The notes below the pieces were generated by a model that was not told the DNA's origin, made no database searches, and worked only from the letters and a program-made list of their open reading frames with translations. The position numbers and the translations under genes are program-made. Positions 49,255-57,271 of a stretch of DNA of 57,271 bases are shown one piece after another. The DNA comes from Actinomadura sp. KC216 (lineage in GTDB: Bacteria; Actinomycetota; Actinomycetes; Streptosporangiales; Streptosporangiaceae): NCBI RefSeq assembly GCF_004348535.1, contig NZ_SMJX01000013.1, forward strand, positions 1 through 57,271, given 5' to 3'. Position 1 is the first letter of the stretch. Each line of letters begins with the position of its first letter.

Positions 49255-50307
49255 GTGCACACACTGATCATCGGGATGGGCCGTGCCGGCACCGGCCTGC
49301 ACTGGCCGGTGCTGCGCAAGCTGAGATCCGAGCCGGAGAGTTCCGGCCTGTTCTCCGGAGAACCGCCGCTCGCCTGGGACATCCGCGGGCCCGCGGCCGG
49401 TGACGCACCGCCCGGCCTGCGGTTGCTCAAGTCGCTGAAGCAGGCCCGCAAGCTGGTCGATCCCGGCCGCACGGTCGTGCACGTCTGCACGCCTCCGCAG
49501 CAGCGGGTGGAGACCGTCCGGCGGCTGGCCGAGCTGGGGTTCCGGCACCTGCTGCTCGAAAAGCCCCTCGCCGACCGCTACCCGGACGCGCGGCGCATCG
49601 CGGAGCTGCGCGCGGAACTGGGGCTGCGGATCATCGTGGTGGCGCCCTGGCAGACGAGCGCGCTGACGCGCCGCGCCGCCGACCTGGTCGCGTCGGGCAC
49701 CCTCGGCGAGCTGCGGTCGGTGACGTTCTCCCAGCGCAAGCCCCGTTTCGAGCGGACGCTGCGGGACGGGAGCGGGCTCACCGTCTTCGACGTCGAGCCG
49801 CCGCACTCGGTGGGCGTCGCCCTGACGCTCGCCGGGGACGCCGAGGTGGCCGCCGCCTCGTGGAGCGACCTGCGCATCGGCGACGCGCACGTCCCCCGGA
49901 TGGGCGCGGGCCGGCTGACGCTCAGGCACGCGGCGGCGCGGACGCGGATCTTCTCCGACCTGGCGGCCCCCGTCCGGGAACGGCGGCTGACGCTGCGGTT
50001 CACCGGCGGGACGTTCACCGGCCACTACCCCGTGAGCGAGAGCGACTGTTACGCCTTCGCGCTCGTCTCGACCCCGGGCGGCACCACCGAGGACCGGTTC
50101 CCGGACGACTCCCTCACCGAGTTCATCCGCCACACCTATCTGACCTTCGCCGGGGCCCGCCCGGACGGCGACGAGTTCGGCCTCGGCCTGCGCGTCGCCC
50201 GCCTCCTGGACGACGCCAAGGCCATGTGCCGCGGGCTCGACGACGGCGCCGCGGCACCCCCGATCCCCCGCCTCACCGACCTAGGAGCGGTGGCCAGCCA
50301 TGCCTGA
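49255..50307 (+). CDS. Gfo/Idh/MocA-family oxidoreductase
   Basis: This 350-aa NAD(P)-dependent dehydrogenase-like protein has a Rossmann start TLIIGMGRAGTGLHWPVL, the family block LLLEKPLADRYPDARRIAEL (EKP motif) and a C-terminal alpha/beta substrate domain with DVEPPHSVGVAL in place of the more usual GxHxxD/DxxxH substrate-His segment. It probably oxidises or reduces a sugar or cyclitol hydroxyl. The start is GTG 49255, 14 bp after the synthase stop. The stop overlaps the isomerase-like gene by 8 bp. It resembles the second Gfo/Idh protein (53618-54961) only in fold. Confidence 0.75.
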   Translation: MHTLIIGMGRAGTGLHWPVLRKLRSEPESSGLFSGEPPLAWDIRGPAAGDAPPGLRLLKSLKQARKLVDPGRTVVHVCTPPQQRVETVRRLAELGFRHLLLEKPLADRYPDARRIAELRAELGLRIIVVAPWQTSALTRRAADLVASGTLGELRSVTFSQRKPRFERTLRDGSGLTVFDVEPPHSVGVALTLAGDAEVAAASWSDLRIGDAHVPRMGAGRLTLRHAAARTRIFSDLAAPVRERRLTLRFTGGTFTGHYPVSESDCYAFALVSTPGGTTEDRFPDDSLTEFIRHTYLTFAGARPDGDEFGLGLRVARLLDDAKAMCRGLDDGAAAPPIPRLTDLGAVASHA

Positions 50308-51187
50308 CGAGCTCATCCCCCCGTCCCGGATCCGGCTCGGCGCCATCGGCGACGAGACCGGCCGGACGCTGCCCGAGCAGATCGCGGCGCTTCAGACGGT
50401 CGGCTGGCGCGACATCGAGCTGCGCAGCATCGCCGGGACCGCCGTCGCCGACCTCTCCGACCGCGAGTTCGGGGAGGTGTGCACCGCCCTCGCAGGCGCC
50501 GGGTTGGCGACGGTCTGCCTGGACTCGCGCATCGGCAACTGGGCCCGCTCGGTCAGCACCGACCTGGAGTCCGACCTGGCCGAGCTGCGGATCCTGATGC
50601 GCAGATGCCATCTGCTCGGCACCGGCCTGATCCGCGTCATGTCCTACCCGAACGACGGGCTGGACGACGCCGCCTGGCGCGCCGAGGTGATCAGGCGCAT
50701 GCGGATCCTCGCCGGCGAGGCCGAGCAGTCGGGGATCGTGCTGGTCCACGAGAACTGCGCGGGCTGGGCCTCGCGCGAGGCCCCGCGCATGCTCGACATG
50801 CTGGACTCGGTCGGCAGCCCCGCGCTGCGGCTGCTCTTCGACATCGGCAACGGTGTCGAGCACCGCTACGACGGCCACGCGCTGCTCAAGGAGATCGTCG
50901 GCCATGTCGCGCATGTCCACGTCAAGGACGCGATCGGGCCGGCCGCGTCGGCCACCTACACGCTTCCGGGCGACGGCGAGTGCCGGGTCGCCGACTGCCT
51001 GAGGCTGCTGCTCGCCGCCGGGTACTCCGGAGTCTGGAGCGTCGAGCCCCATCTGCGCGTCCGCCCGCACGACGGATACGCGGACGCCGCCGACCAGCGC
51101 CTCGAAGCGTTTGTGGCCTACGCTCGCCGGCTGGAGCAGCTGGTCGCCTCCGAGGTGGCGGTCACGGCGGGGGGCGATCCGCGGTGA
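50300..51187 (+). CDS. Xylose isomerase-like TIM barrel (sugar phosphate isomerase/epimerase family)
   Basis: This 295-aa TIM-barrel protein of the AP-endonuclease-2 family has candidate divalent-metal ligands in order: Glu in LVHENC, Asp in LLFDIGNG, His in HVHVKDA and Glu in SVEPHL. This is the pattern of IolE/IolI-type epimerases and dehydratases. Such enzymes often work with Gfo/Idh dehydrogenases in inositol and rare-sugar metabolism, and this pair is encoded overlapping here. It probably isomerises or dehydrates a keto sugar or cyclitol used for the core of the product. Its stop overlaps the GTG of the M20 gene. Confidence 0.82.
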   Translation: MPDELIPPSRIRLGAIGDETGRTLPEQIAALQTVGWRDIELRSIAGTAVADLSDREFGEVCTALAGAGLATVCLDSRIGNWARSVSTDLESDLAELRILMRRCHLLGTGLIRVMSYPNDGLDDAAWRAEVIRRMRILAGEAEQSGIVLVHENCAGWASREAPRMLDMLDSVGSPALRLLFDIGNGVEHRYDGHALLKEIVGHVAHVHVKDAIGPAASATYTLPGDGECRVADCLRLLLAAGYSGVWSVEPHLRVRPHDGYADAADQRLEAFVAYARRLEQLVASEVAVTAGGDPR

Positions 51188-52497
51188 CCGCGCCGACCCA
51201 CGTCTCGGCCGCCGACCAGCGGCTCCTGCTCGACCTGCTCCGCCTCCCGACCGCCGGGCCCCTGGAGACGGGTCCGGGATCGGAGTGCCGGATCGGCGAG
51301 GCGCAGTCGCGCTACGCGGAGGCGGCGGCCGGGTTCGGCATGCGGGTCGTCCATGACGGGCCTGCGGATCCGTCCGTCCTGGCACGTGAGGGCGTCCCGC
51401 GCACGGTGACGGACGCGGCGGGCGACGACCCCGTGGCCTTCCTCGAAGCACAGCCCAATCTGGTGCTGCGGCTCGGTCCCGAACTGCCTCCCGAGAACGT
51501 CGTCATGTTCAACGTGCATCTGGACACGGTCGCCGGGGACCTCCCCGTCCGCCTGGCCGGAAAGCGGATCGAAGGGCGCGGCGCCATCGACGCCAAAGGT
51601 CCCGCCGTGGCGCTGCTGGCGGGCATCCGGGCGGCGTGCGAACGCGAGCCGTCGCTCGGCCGGACGACCGGGGTCCTCGTCCAGGCGGTCGCCGGCGAGG
51701 AGGGCGGCGCGATGGGCGTCTACGGGACCCGGCCGCTCGTCGAGGCGGGCCACTACGGGCGCCTCAACGTGTTCTGCGAGCCCACCGGCCTGCTGGCGCT
51801 CGCGCGCGCGACCGCGTCCATGACCGCGCGCATCTCGGTGGCGGGCAACGATGCCGTCGACGACGAACCGGCTCGCGGGCACAACGCGACGGTCCTCCTC
51901 GGTTTCCTCGCCCAGCACCTCGCACGCAGGCTCGGCGGCGCCGACGGGGCGGACGGGGGCGACGGGCGCGACGGGGCCGTGTGCATCGCCGGGCTGCACA
52001 CCGGACACCGCCACAACCGGGTGTACGGGTCGGGCGAGCTGCTGGTCAACCTGTCCTACGGCTCCACCGCCGCCGCCCGGCGGCTGGAGCGCACCATGGC
52101 CGCCGAGATCCGGCAGGGGCTCGCCGAGTTCAACGCGGCGTTCGCCGGGGTGCCGCTGCTGGCGGAGACCGCCGCCGCCGCCCGCGTTATCACCGGGCTT
52201 CGCTGGGACAAGCGCGGACTGCCCGCACTCCGGAGCTCGGACACCTGGGCCGAGCGGTTCCTCCTGGAGGCCGGGATCCCCGCCTGGCCCGCGTCCAAGC
52301 CCGCGTTCACCTGCGACGCGATCTGGATGGCCGACGTGCCGGGCACCCACACGGTCGTCTTCGGGCCCGGGGAACTGGGCCGCAACAACGCCCATGCCGC
52401 AGGCGAGTACGCCGAGCTCGGCGAACTCGAGCGCTTCGCCGAAGCCGTCGCACGGATACTCACCCGCTTCGCACAGCACGAGGGCAAGGACTCATGA
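51184..52497 (+). CDS. M20-family metallo-amidohydrolase
   Basis: This 437-aa enzyme of the ArgE/DapE/carboxypeptidase G2 clan has metal-site segments NVHLDTVAG (His and bridging region), GAIDAKGPAV (Asp) and AGEEGGAMG (catalytic Glu pair), with late His in GRNNAHAAGE. It should remove an acyl or aminoacyl group from an amine. In biosynthesis such a step can deprotect an amine made by the DegT enzymes. A short Gly/Asp-rich loop (ADGADGGDGRDG) is inserted in the dimerisation domain. The GTG at 51184 overlaps the preceding stop (GTGA), and its own stop overlaps the next ATG. Confidence 0.83.
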   Translation: MTAPTHVSAADQRLLLDLLRLPTAGPLETGPGSECRIGEAQSRYAEAAAGFGMRVVHDGPADPSVLAREGVPRTVTDAAGDDPVAFLEAQPNLVLRLGPELPPENVVMFNVHLDTVAGDLPVRLAGKRIEGRGAIDAKGPAVALLAGIRAACEREPSLGRTTGVLVQAVAGEEGGAMGVYGTRPLVEAGHYGRLNVFCEPTGLLALARATASMTARISVAGNDAVDDEPARGHNATVLLGFLAQHLARRLGGADGADGGDGRDGAVCIAGLHTGHRHNRVYGSGELLVNLSYGSTAAARRLERTMAAEIRQGLAEFNAAFAGVPLLAETAAAARVITGLRWDKRGLPALRSSDTWAERFLLEAGIPAWPASKPAFTCDAIWMADVPGTHTVVFGPGELGRNNAHAAGEYAELGELERFAEAVARILTRFAQHEGKDS

Positions 52498-53621
52498 GCA
52501 TGGACGAACCCGAGACCCGGGTCCCCTACGAGGAACTGACCGGCTGCGTCGCGCAGATCATCGAGAAGCACGGTGTGCCGGGCCCGCGGGCGGAGATCGC
52601 CGCCCAGGCGCTCTGCCACGGGGACCTCACCGGGGTGAGGTCGCACGGCCTGTTCAACCTGGCCCGGCTCTACCTCCCGCTCTTCGCCGACGCGCGGGTC
52701 GACCCGCAGGCCGACCTGGACGTCGTCAACGACACCGGCGCGGCCGTCCTGGTGAACGCCAACCGTGCCCTCGGACTGTGGGCCGCGAGCGAGGCCATGG
52801 ACATGGCCGCCGAACGCGCCCGCTCCCACGGCATCGGGCTGGTCTCCATGCACGACTGCACCCACTTCGGGGTGGCGGGATTCCACTCCGCCCGGGCCGC
52901 CCGGCACGGCATGATCGGGATCACGGCGTCCAACTGCGGGCGGCAGCGCATCGCCCGGCCGCCGGGCGGCCGGGCCGCCATGCTGGGCACCAACCCGTTC
53001 AGCGTCGCCGCGCCCGCCATGGACGGGCATCCCTTCGTCCTGGACATGAGCACGACCGTCGTGCCGACCGGGCGGATCCGCTCCGCGGCCCTGGCCGGCG
53101 ACCGCATCCCGGAGGGGTGGCTGGCCGACGATGACGGCCGCGCCGTGACCGACCCGGCGGCCTTCGACCGTGGTGACGCCCACCTGCTGTGGCTCGGGGG
53201 CAGGGCGGAGACCGGGGCCTACAAGGGGTACGGGCTCGGGCTCATGGTGGAGACCCTCGCGGCACTGCTACCGGGGGCGGGGCTCGGACCGTCGCCCGAG
53301 GCGCTGCACGGCGACGGGAGTCCGGGCGGGCGGGACGACGACATCGGCGTGATCGCCCTTGCCATCAGCCCCGGCACCCTGCGCGGGACCGGCGGATTCC
53401 AGGACGACGCCGAGCGTATGTTCGGCGTCCTGGCCGGTGGCCCGCCCGTGAACGGGGAGTCGCCCGTGCGTTACCCCGGCTGGCATGAGGCCGCCACGGC
53501 CCAGGAGAACCTCAGGCTCGGCGTTCCGGTGCCGGACTGGCTCCTCGCCGAAGTCTCCCAGGCCGCCCGGGAGGCCGGGGTGCCCGCACCCGTCCCCGCC
53601 ACGACCGAGGAGGTCACATGA
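52494..53621 (+). CDS. Ldh_2-family NAD(P)-dependent dehydrogenase/imine reductase
   Basis: This 375-aa member of the malate/L-lactate (Ldh_2) family has GDLTGVRSHGLFNLARL with the catalytic His, THFGVAGFHSARAARHGMIGI, GTNPFSVAAP and AYKGYGLGLMVE. The family covers malate, ureidoglycolate and diketogulonate dehydrogenases and delta-1-piperideine/pyrroline-2-carboxylate reductase, so a keto acid or cyclic imine is the likely substrate. It is embedded in the plus operon with ATGA overlaps on both sides. The segment after GRIRSAALAGDRIPEGW is about as long as in the family. The exact reaction is unknown. Confidence 0.83.
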   Translation: MSMDEPETRVPYEELTGCVAQIIEKHGVPGPRAEIAAQALCHGDLTGVRSHGLFNLARLYLPLFADARVDPQADLDVVNDTGAAVLVNANRALGLWAASEAMDMAAERARSHGIGLVSMHDCTHFGVAGFHSARAARHGMIGITASNCGRQRIARPPGGRAAMLGTNPFSVAAPAMDGHPFVLDMSTTVVPTGRIRSAALAGDRIPEGWLADDDGRAVTDPAAFDRGDAHLLWLGGRAETGAYKGYGLGLMVETLAALLPGAGLGPSPEALHGDGSPGGRDDDIGVIALAISPGTLRGTGGFQDDAERMFGVLAGGPPVNGESPVRYPGWHEAATAQENLRLGVPVPDWLLAEVSQAAREAGVPAPVPATTEEVT

Positions 53622-54961
53622 GCCGGTTGCGCGTCGGAGTCGTCGGGCTGGGCGTGATCTCGCGGTTCTATCTCGCGGCCCTGCAGAACCGCGCCGACAT
53701 GCGGCTGGTGGCCGCCTGCGATCTCCGGGAGGAGGCCCTGGTCGGCCTCGACCCGGACGTGCGGCGCTACCTCGGCCACGAGGAGATGTTCGCCGCCGGG
53801 GAGCTGGACGCCGTCATCGTCAACGTGCCGAACGACCTGCACGCGGCGGTGTGCCGGGCGGCGCTGGAGGCGGGTATCGCCGTCTGCGTCGAGAAGCCGC
53901 TCGCGACGGTGCCGAAGGACGCCCACGAGCTGCAGCGGCTGGCGGAGAAGACCGGCGTCGCGCTCTTCACCGCCTTCCACCGCCGGTACAACTCGAACGT
54001 CCTCGCCATCCTTCCAACGGCGGCGGACCGGGACGCCGTCGAGTCGGTCACCGTCCGCTACCTCGAACGCATCGAAGAGCACGTGGGCGGCGACCGCTGG
54101 TACCTCGACCCCGCCCGCTGCGGGGGCGGCTGCGTGGCCGACAACGGCCCGAACGCCTTCGATCTGCTGAGGCTTCTGCTGGGCGAGGTGCGGGTCACCG
54201 CGTCCAGCATCGTCTACGACGATCTCGGCATCGACAGGAAGGCGGACATCACCCTGTCCTCCCCGTCCGGGACGACGGCGACCGTCGAACTCGACTGGTC
54301 GTATCCGCATGGCGAGGCCAAGGACGTCACGATCCGCTATTCCGATGGCAGAGAACGCCACGCCGATATGCTCGCGGGCTACCCGGAATTCAAGAGTTCG
54401 CTGTCCCACGAGTACGCCGCCGTCCTCGACGATTTCGCGGCGGCCGTCCGGGCGGGACGCGCGGACTCCGGCGGCGTCGCCGCGCTCGATCTGGTCGCCG
54501 CCGCCTACGATCTCGCCGCCGAACCCGGGCGCGTTCCCGCCGTGGTCGAAGAATCCGGCCTGAAACGCACCGTTCGCAGCGAGGTGGTCAAAGTCCTCAA
54601 GCACCGCCGCGAGGACCGGGGAATGGTGCTTGAGCCGTTCGCGAGCAGATGCGTCCGGCAAGGGGAGATCCACGAGCTGGTGACGACGGACCAGCGGACC
54701 GCCGGCGCCGGCGACCTCGTCGACCGGGTCGGATTCCTGGGCTTCACCGAGATCACCCGTGCGGGCGTGCTGGACGCCGGCGACACCGTCCTGGTCGACG
54801 GCCGCCCGATCGGCCGGATTCTGGGGTTCGACGCCTGCCATTTCCCCAACCACTACAACGTCCTGATCGCGGTGGACCGGCTGGTGACGGGCCCCGAGAT
54901 CGGGCTCGCGCCGGGTACCGACGTCGCCTTCTCGCCCGCCCGGAAGGAGACGGAACCATGA
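53618..54961 (+). CDS. Gfo/Idh/MocA oxidoreductase with C-terminal extension
   Basis: This 447-aa protein has a classic Gfo/Idh part (residues 1 to about 310): VGVVGLGVISRFYLAAL, VEKPLATVPKDAHEL with the EKP Lys, and CGGGCVADNGPNAFDLLRLL where the substrate-His block reads DNGPNAFD. It is followed by about 130 extra residues (from about 318: RGMVLEPFASRCVRQGEIHELV to the end) containing GFDACHFPNHYNVLI, which I take as a separate small beta-rich domain of unknown function. That domain is not part of ordinary family members of about 330-370 aa. It may bind the substrate or a partner. The ATG overlaps the previous stop (ATGA). Confidence 0.78.
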   Translation: MSRLRVGVVGLGVISRFYLAALQNRADMRLVAACDLREEALVGLDPDVRRYLGHEEMFAAGELDAVIVNVPNDLHAAVCRAALEAGIAVCVEKPLATVPKDAHELQRLAEKTGVALFTAFHRRYNSNVLAILPTAADRDAVESVTVRYLERIEEHVGGDRWYLDPARCGGGCVADNGPNAFDLLRLLLGEVRVTASSIVYDDLGIDRKADITLSSPSGTTATVELDWSYPHGEAKDVTIRYSDGRERHADMLAGYPEFKSSLSHEYAAVLDDFAAAVRAGRADSGGVAALDLVAAAYDLAAEPGRVPAVVEESGLKRTVRSEVVKVLKHRREDRGMVLEPFASRCVRQGEIHELVTTDQRTAGAGDLVDRVGFLGFTEITRAGVLDAGDTVLVDGRPIGRILGFDACHFPNHYNVLIAVDRLVTGPEIGLAPGTDVAFSPARKETEP

Positions 54962-55005
54962 TCGTCATGCTAGAAATGGCCGTGCCGTCGAATACCGAAA
55001 GGTGA
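54958..55005 (+). CDS. Possible 15-aa micro-ORF (MIVMLEMAVPSNTER)
   Basis: The ATG overlaps the stop of the Gfo/Idh gene (ATGA) and has a strong GGAAGGAG site about 9 bp before it. It ends 7 bp before the next gene. It could be a short peptide, a coupling leader for the thioesterase gene, or chance. No family can be assigned. Confidence 0.3.
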   Translation: MIVMLEMAVPSNTER

Positions 55006-55012
55006 ATGCTCG

Positions 55013-55510
55013 ATGAATGAGCGTACCCGCCTGATTTCCTGGGAGGACCCGGATCAGGCGGCGACCTCCACGTTCGCCATGCCCGGGCTGGAGGCCGTGC
55101 GCGCCATGTTCCGGGGCGAGGTGCCGAAACCGCCGTTCGGAGAACTGCTCGACTTCGAGGGCGAGTCGGCCGACGAGGGGCGCGCCGTGCTTTCGGTGGC
55201 CCCGGCCGAGTTCCACTCGAATAACGCCGGGACCGCACACGGTGGGCTGGCGAGCGCGCTGATCGATGCGACGCTGACCACGGCGGTACTGACCGTCCTT
55301 CCCGAATACCACTATCTGAGCACCCTCCAGTTGAGCATCTACTATGTGCGGCCGCTGCTCATCAACGGAGAAAAGGTGATGGCCGAAGGGAAGGTCGCAC
55401 ACCGCGGCAACACGATCGTCACGGCGAACGCCGAGATACGCACGACGGCGGGGCAGCTCTGCGTGCACGGCAGCGGCAGCTTCATGATCAGGAAGTTCTC
55501 GCCGAAGTGA
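55013..55510 (+). CDS. PaaI-like hotdog thioesterase
   Basis: This 165-aa hotdog-fold protein has the catalytic/helix segment NNAGTAHGGLASALIDATLTTAVL and the strand QLSIYYVRPLLING, typical of PaaI-type acyl-CoA thioesterases. It is the last gene of the plus operon and would hydrolyse an acyl-CoA, perhaps one formed by the aryl or acyl ligases, or release a stalled carrier-bound intermediate. ATG 55013 has GAAAGGTG at 8 bp. The nearby ATG 55006 is in another frame. It ends 16 bp before the convergent antiporter gene, which marks the probable edge of the cluster. Confidence 0.88.
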   Translation: MNERTRLISWEDPDQAATSTFAMPGLEAVRAMFRGEVPKPPFGELLDFEGESADEGRAVLSVAPAEFHSNNAGTAHGGLASALIDATLTTAVLTVLPEYHYLSTLQLSIYYVRPLLINGEKVMAEGKVAHRGNTIVTANAEIRTTAGQLCVHGSGSFMIRKFSPK

Positions 55511-55526
55511 CGGCGCGCACCCGGGC

Positions 55527-56876
55527 CTAACCGCCGGCGCTGCTGCGGCTGGAGTCCGGCACGCCCGGCCGCACGTACGCCTTCGCGGGGGCCTCGGAGC
55601 CGACCTCGATCACCATGCGGTTCCGCTCCTCCTCGGTCTCCTCGATCCGGTTCATGGACACCCGCAGGATCGGCGGGGACGACAGCGAGGTGACGACCGA
55701 GACCAGGACGAGGACGGTGTACATCTCGGCGTTCAGCACGCCCAGCCGCAGCCCGACCATCGCGACGATCACCTGGATCACCCCGCGGGCGTTCATGCCC
55801 GCGCCCAGCGCCAGCCCCTCCCACCTGGTCAGCCTGCGCGCGCGGGCACCGAAGTAGGCGCCGAGGAACTTGCCGGCGAACGCCGTCGCGAGGATGAGCA
55901 GCGCGAACCCCAGGACATCGGGCCGGGCCAGGGCGGTCAGGTCCATGCGCAGCCCGGCGGTGGCGAAGAACACCGGTGCCAGGAACGTCAGCACCACCGT
56001 GCGCAGCGGCGCGAGCCGGGCCGGGTCGGGCCGGCCGAACTCGCTGATCACGACACCGGCCACGAACGCGCCGAACACCGCCTCCAGCCCGAGGGCCTGG
56101 GTGCCCGCCGCCGACAGCAGCACGATCACGGTCACCACGGCGACCGTCCCGCCCGGGTCGCCCACCGCCCGGAACAAGCGGCCGACGACCAGCCGGCCGA
56201 GGACGAGCGCCACCAGCAGCACCCCGGCCAGCGCGACGACCGACAGCGCCACCGCCCCGGCCCGCACCCCGGTGGTCGCCATCGCCGACACCACCGACAG
56301 CAGCAGCCACCCGAACGCGTCGTCGATCATCCCCGCGGTCAGCGTGAGCTGCGCCATGTCGCGGTGGATCAGCCGCATGTCGATGAGCGTCTTGGCGATC
56401 ACCGGGATGGCGCTGACGCACATCGCGACGCCGAGGAACAGCGCGAAGACCTCCGGCTGCGCCCCGCCGGTCAGCGACGCGGGCAGCAGGTAGCCGATCC
56501 CGACGCCCATGGCGAGCGGGATCACCAGGCCGAACGCGCTGACCGTGGCCGCGGTGGCGCCCTGGCGGCGGACCAGCTTCAGGTCCAGATGGGCGCCGGT
56601 GATGCCGACCAGCAGCAGCACCCCGATCTGGCCGACCGCGTCCAGCAGGTGGACCTGCTCCGGCTCGGCGGGCAGCAGCCAGCCCGACGCTCCGGGCGCG
56701 AGCTGGTGGAACACCGACGGCCCCAGCAGGACCCCGGCGGTGAGCTCGCCCACCACCGCGGGCATCCGTAACCGCGCGGCGAGCCGTCCGAGCAGCAGCG
56801 CCATCAGCAGGACGACGCCGACCTGGAGCAGAAACAAAAGCAGCGAATGCGCGTCGATCGGGGAAACAGGATGCAT
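55527..56876 (-). CDS. CPA2-family cation:proton antiporter (Kef/NapA type)
   Basis: This 449-aa membrane protein has about 12-13 helices, including LLGPSVFHQLAPG, GMIDDAFGWLLLSVV (the conserved acidic pair of the ion site) and MNARGVIQVIVAMVGL. It exchanges Na+ or K+ for H+. It lacks the TrkA-N domain of true KefB/C, ending in a short hydrophilic tail (RIEETEEERNRMVIEVGSE). ATG 56876 is preceded by AAAAGGGG at a good distance. Codon 36 (56771-56769) is TTA. It may be chromosomal housekeeping, though ionophore or antifolate clusters can include ion pumps. Confidence 0.86.
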   Translation of the reverse strand: MHPVSPIDAHSLLLFLLQVGVVLLMALLLGRLAARLRMPAVVGELTAGVLLGPSVFHQLAPGASGWLLPAEPEQVHLLDAVGQIGVLLLVGITGAHLDLKLVRRQGATAATVSAFGLVIPLAMGVGIGYLLPASLTGGAQPEVFALFLGVAMCVSAIPVIAKTLIDMRLIHRDMAQLTLTAGMIDDAFGWLLLSVVSAMATTGVRAGAVALSVVALAGVLLVALVLGRLVVGRLFRAVGDPGGTVAVVTVIVLLSAAGTQALGLEAVFGAFVAGVVISEFGRPDPARLAPLRTVVLTFLAPVFFATAGLRMDLTALARPDVLGFALLILATAFAGKFLGAYFGARARRLTRWEGLALGAGMNARGVIQVIVAMVGLRLGVLNAEMYTVLVLVSVVTSLSSPPILRVSMNRIEETEEERNRMVIEVGSEAPAKAYVRPGVPDSSRSSAGG

Positions 56877-57073
56877 GTCGATGACCCCTTTTCCATCCGT
56901 CTTGGCGGACGCCGAGCACGGCATGATCGCGATACGGACATTCGGCCGGTGACACAAAGAAACCCCTGCTAGACGAGGTGATCACCATGTCTGAATCAGG
57001 GGCCCTGCACGCTGTTTCCATCGTGCCATTACCGATTTGTCCGGTTCAAGCCGTAGCCGTGAACGCGGGCGGG
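56877..57073. promoter_or_regulatory. Antiporter upstream region with a large symmetric dyad
   Basis: The perfect palindrome GGTGATCACC (56977-56986) is flanked symmetrically by AGAC (56971-56974) and GTCT (56989-56992). Further out lie CCCCTG (56963-56968) and CAGGGG (56997-57002), off centre by one base. This is a strong candidate repressor site controlling the antiporter gene. Confidence 0.6.
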
Positions 57074-57271
57074 TCAGGTTCGGTTCTTTCCTTCGATGAC
57101 GTCGAGGATGTGTTCGGCGATGGCCATGGACGAGGTCGCGGCGGGTGAGGGCGCGTTGCGGACGGCGGTCACCCTGCCGAGCCGGTGGACGCGGAAGTCG
57201 TCCACCAGGCGGCCGTCCGGGTCGAGCGCCTGCGCCCGCACCCCGGCCCCCGCCCGGACGACGTCTCCCGC
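57074..57271 (-). CDS. L-2-hydroxyglutarate oxidase-like protein, C-terminal fragment
   Basis: Only the last 65 residues or so are inside the window. The end reads VDDFRV...[24 protein letters not shown], which matches the C-terminus of FAD-dependent L-2-hydroxyglutarate oxidases (LhgO) of the DAO family. LhgO returns the metabolic by-product 2-hydroxyglutarate to alpha-ketoglutarate. It probably belongs to the chromosomal flank. The start and FAD-binding region lie outside, so the call rests on the NAPSPAAT motif alone. Confidence 0.7.
   Translation of the reverse strand, partial: AGDVVRAGAGVRAQALDPDGRLVDDFRVHRLGRVTAVRNAPSPAATSSMAIAEHILDVIEGKNRT

Noticed and set aside
55342..57021. Frame starting inside the antiporter upstream region
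   Set aside because: It runs through the antiporter gene in the wrong frame and has shadow-type composition.
1..57271. CRISPR arrays, tRNA/rRNA genes, insertion sequences
   Set aside because: No regularly spaced repeats with unique spacers, no cloverleaf-like or conserved RNA sequence, and no transposase-like protein was seen.

Overview
The window is high-GC DNA (about 70% or more) with GTG/TTG starts, ATGA/GTGA stop-start overlaps, StrR- and LuxR-type regulators and rare TTA codons. This points to a filamentous actinomycete; I cannot name the genus. Almost the whole window is secondary metabolism. I saw no tRNA, rRNA, CRISPR array, transposase or replication origin. The cluster is cut at the left edge inside a fatty acyl-AMP ligase gene. 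It seems to end on the right near 55.5 kb, where an ion antiporter and a 2-hydroxyglutarate oxidase fragment look like ordinary chromosome.

Region 1 (1-9.27 kb, all minus strand) is one tight operon. In transcription order it encodes an O-carbamoyltransferase, a free-standing NRPS adenylation-carrier (A-T) protein, a SyrB2-type Fe/alpha-ketoglutarate halogenase, a SyrC/CmaE-type alpha/beta-hydrolase with a Cys nucleophile, an FkbM methyltransferase fused to a carrier, an acyl-CoA ligase and a fatty acyl-AMP ligase. This is the syringomycin SyrB1/SyrB2/SyrC chlorothreonine logic in a new setting. No condensation or ketosynthase domain is visible.

Region 2 (9.4-28.5 kb, mixed strands) holds a CobQ-like amidoligase without a glutaminase domain, two MFS exporters, a methyltransferase, a class V aminotransferase, an HpaB-type hydroxylase, a FemAB/GNAT protein, two flavoenzymes and an aminodeoxychorismate route. 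That route consists of a PabAB fusion, a chorismate mutase fused to the catalytic half of an HPPD, and a PapC-like dehydrogenase. An ATP-grasp ligase and a divergent dihydropteroate synthase paralog sit between the PabAB and mutase genes. Together they predict a 4-aminophenylpyruvate-derived unit.

Region 3 (28.6-36.9 kb) has a benzoate-CoA-ligase-like enzyme, a NitT/TauT-type importer without an ATPase, a StrR/NovG-type regulator and a large LuxR-family ATPase regulator with four TTA codons.

Region 4 (36.9-55.5 kb) has two divergent operons. The minus-strand operon encodes two flavin monooxygenases, a UDP-sugar 6-dehydrogenase, a P450, an acyl/aryl ligase, a UbiA prenyltransferase, a methyltransferase and two DegT aminotransferases. 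The plus-strand operon encodes a polyprenyl diphosphate synthase, two Gfo/Idh dehydrogenases, a sugar isomerase-like TIM barrel, an M20 amidohydrolase, an Ldh_2 reductase and a PaaI thioesterase. This suggests prenylation of an aromatic or amino-sugar-derived core. Whether regions 1, 2 and 4 make one hybrid product or are neighbouring clusters cannot be decided from sequence alone. The shared TTA codons and interleaving favour at least coordinated control.
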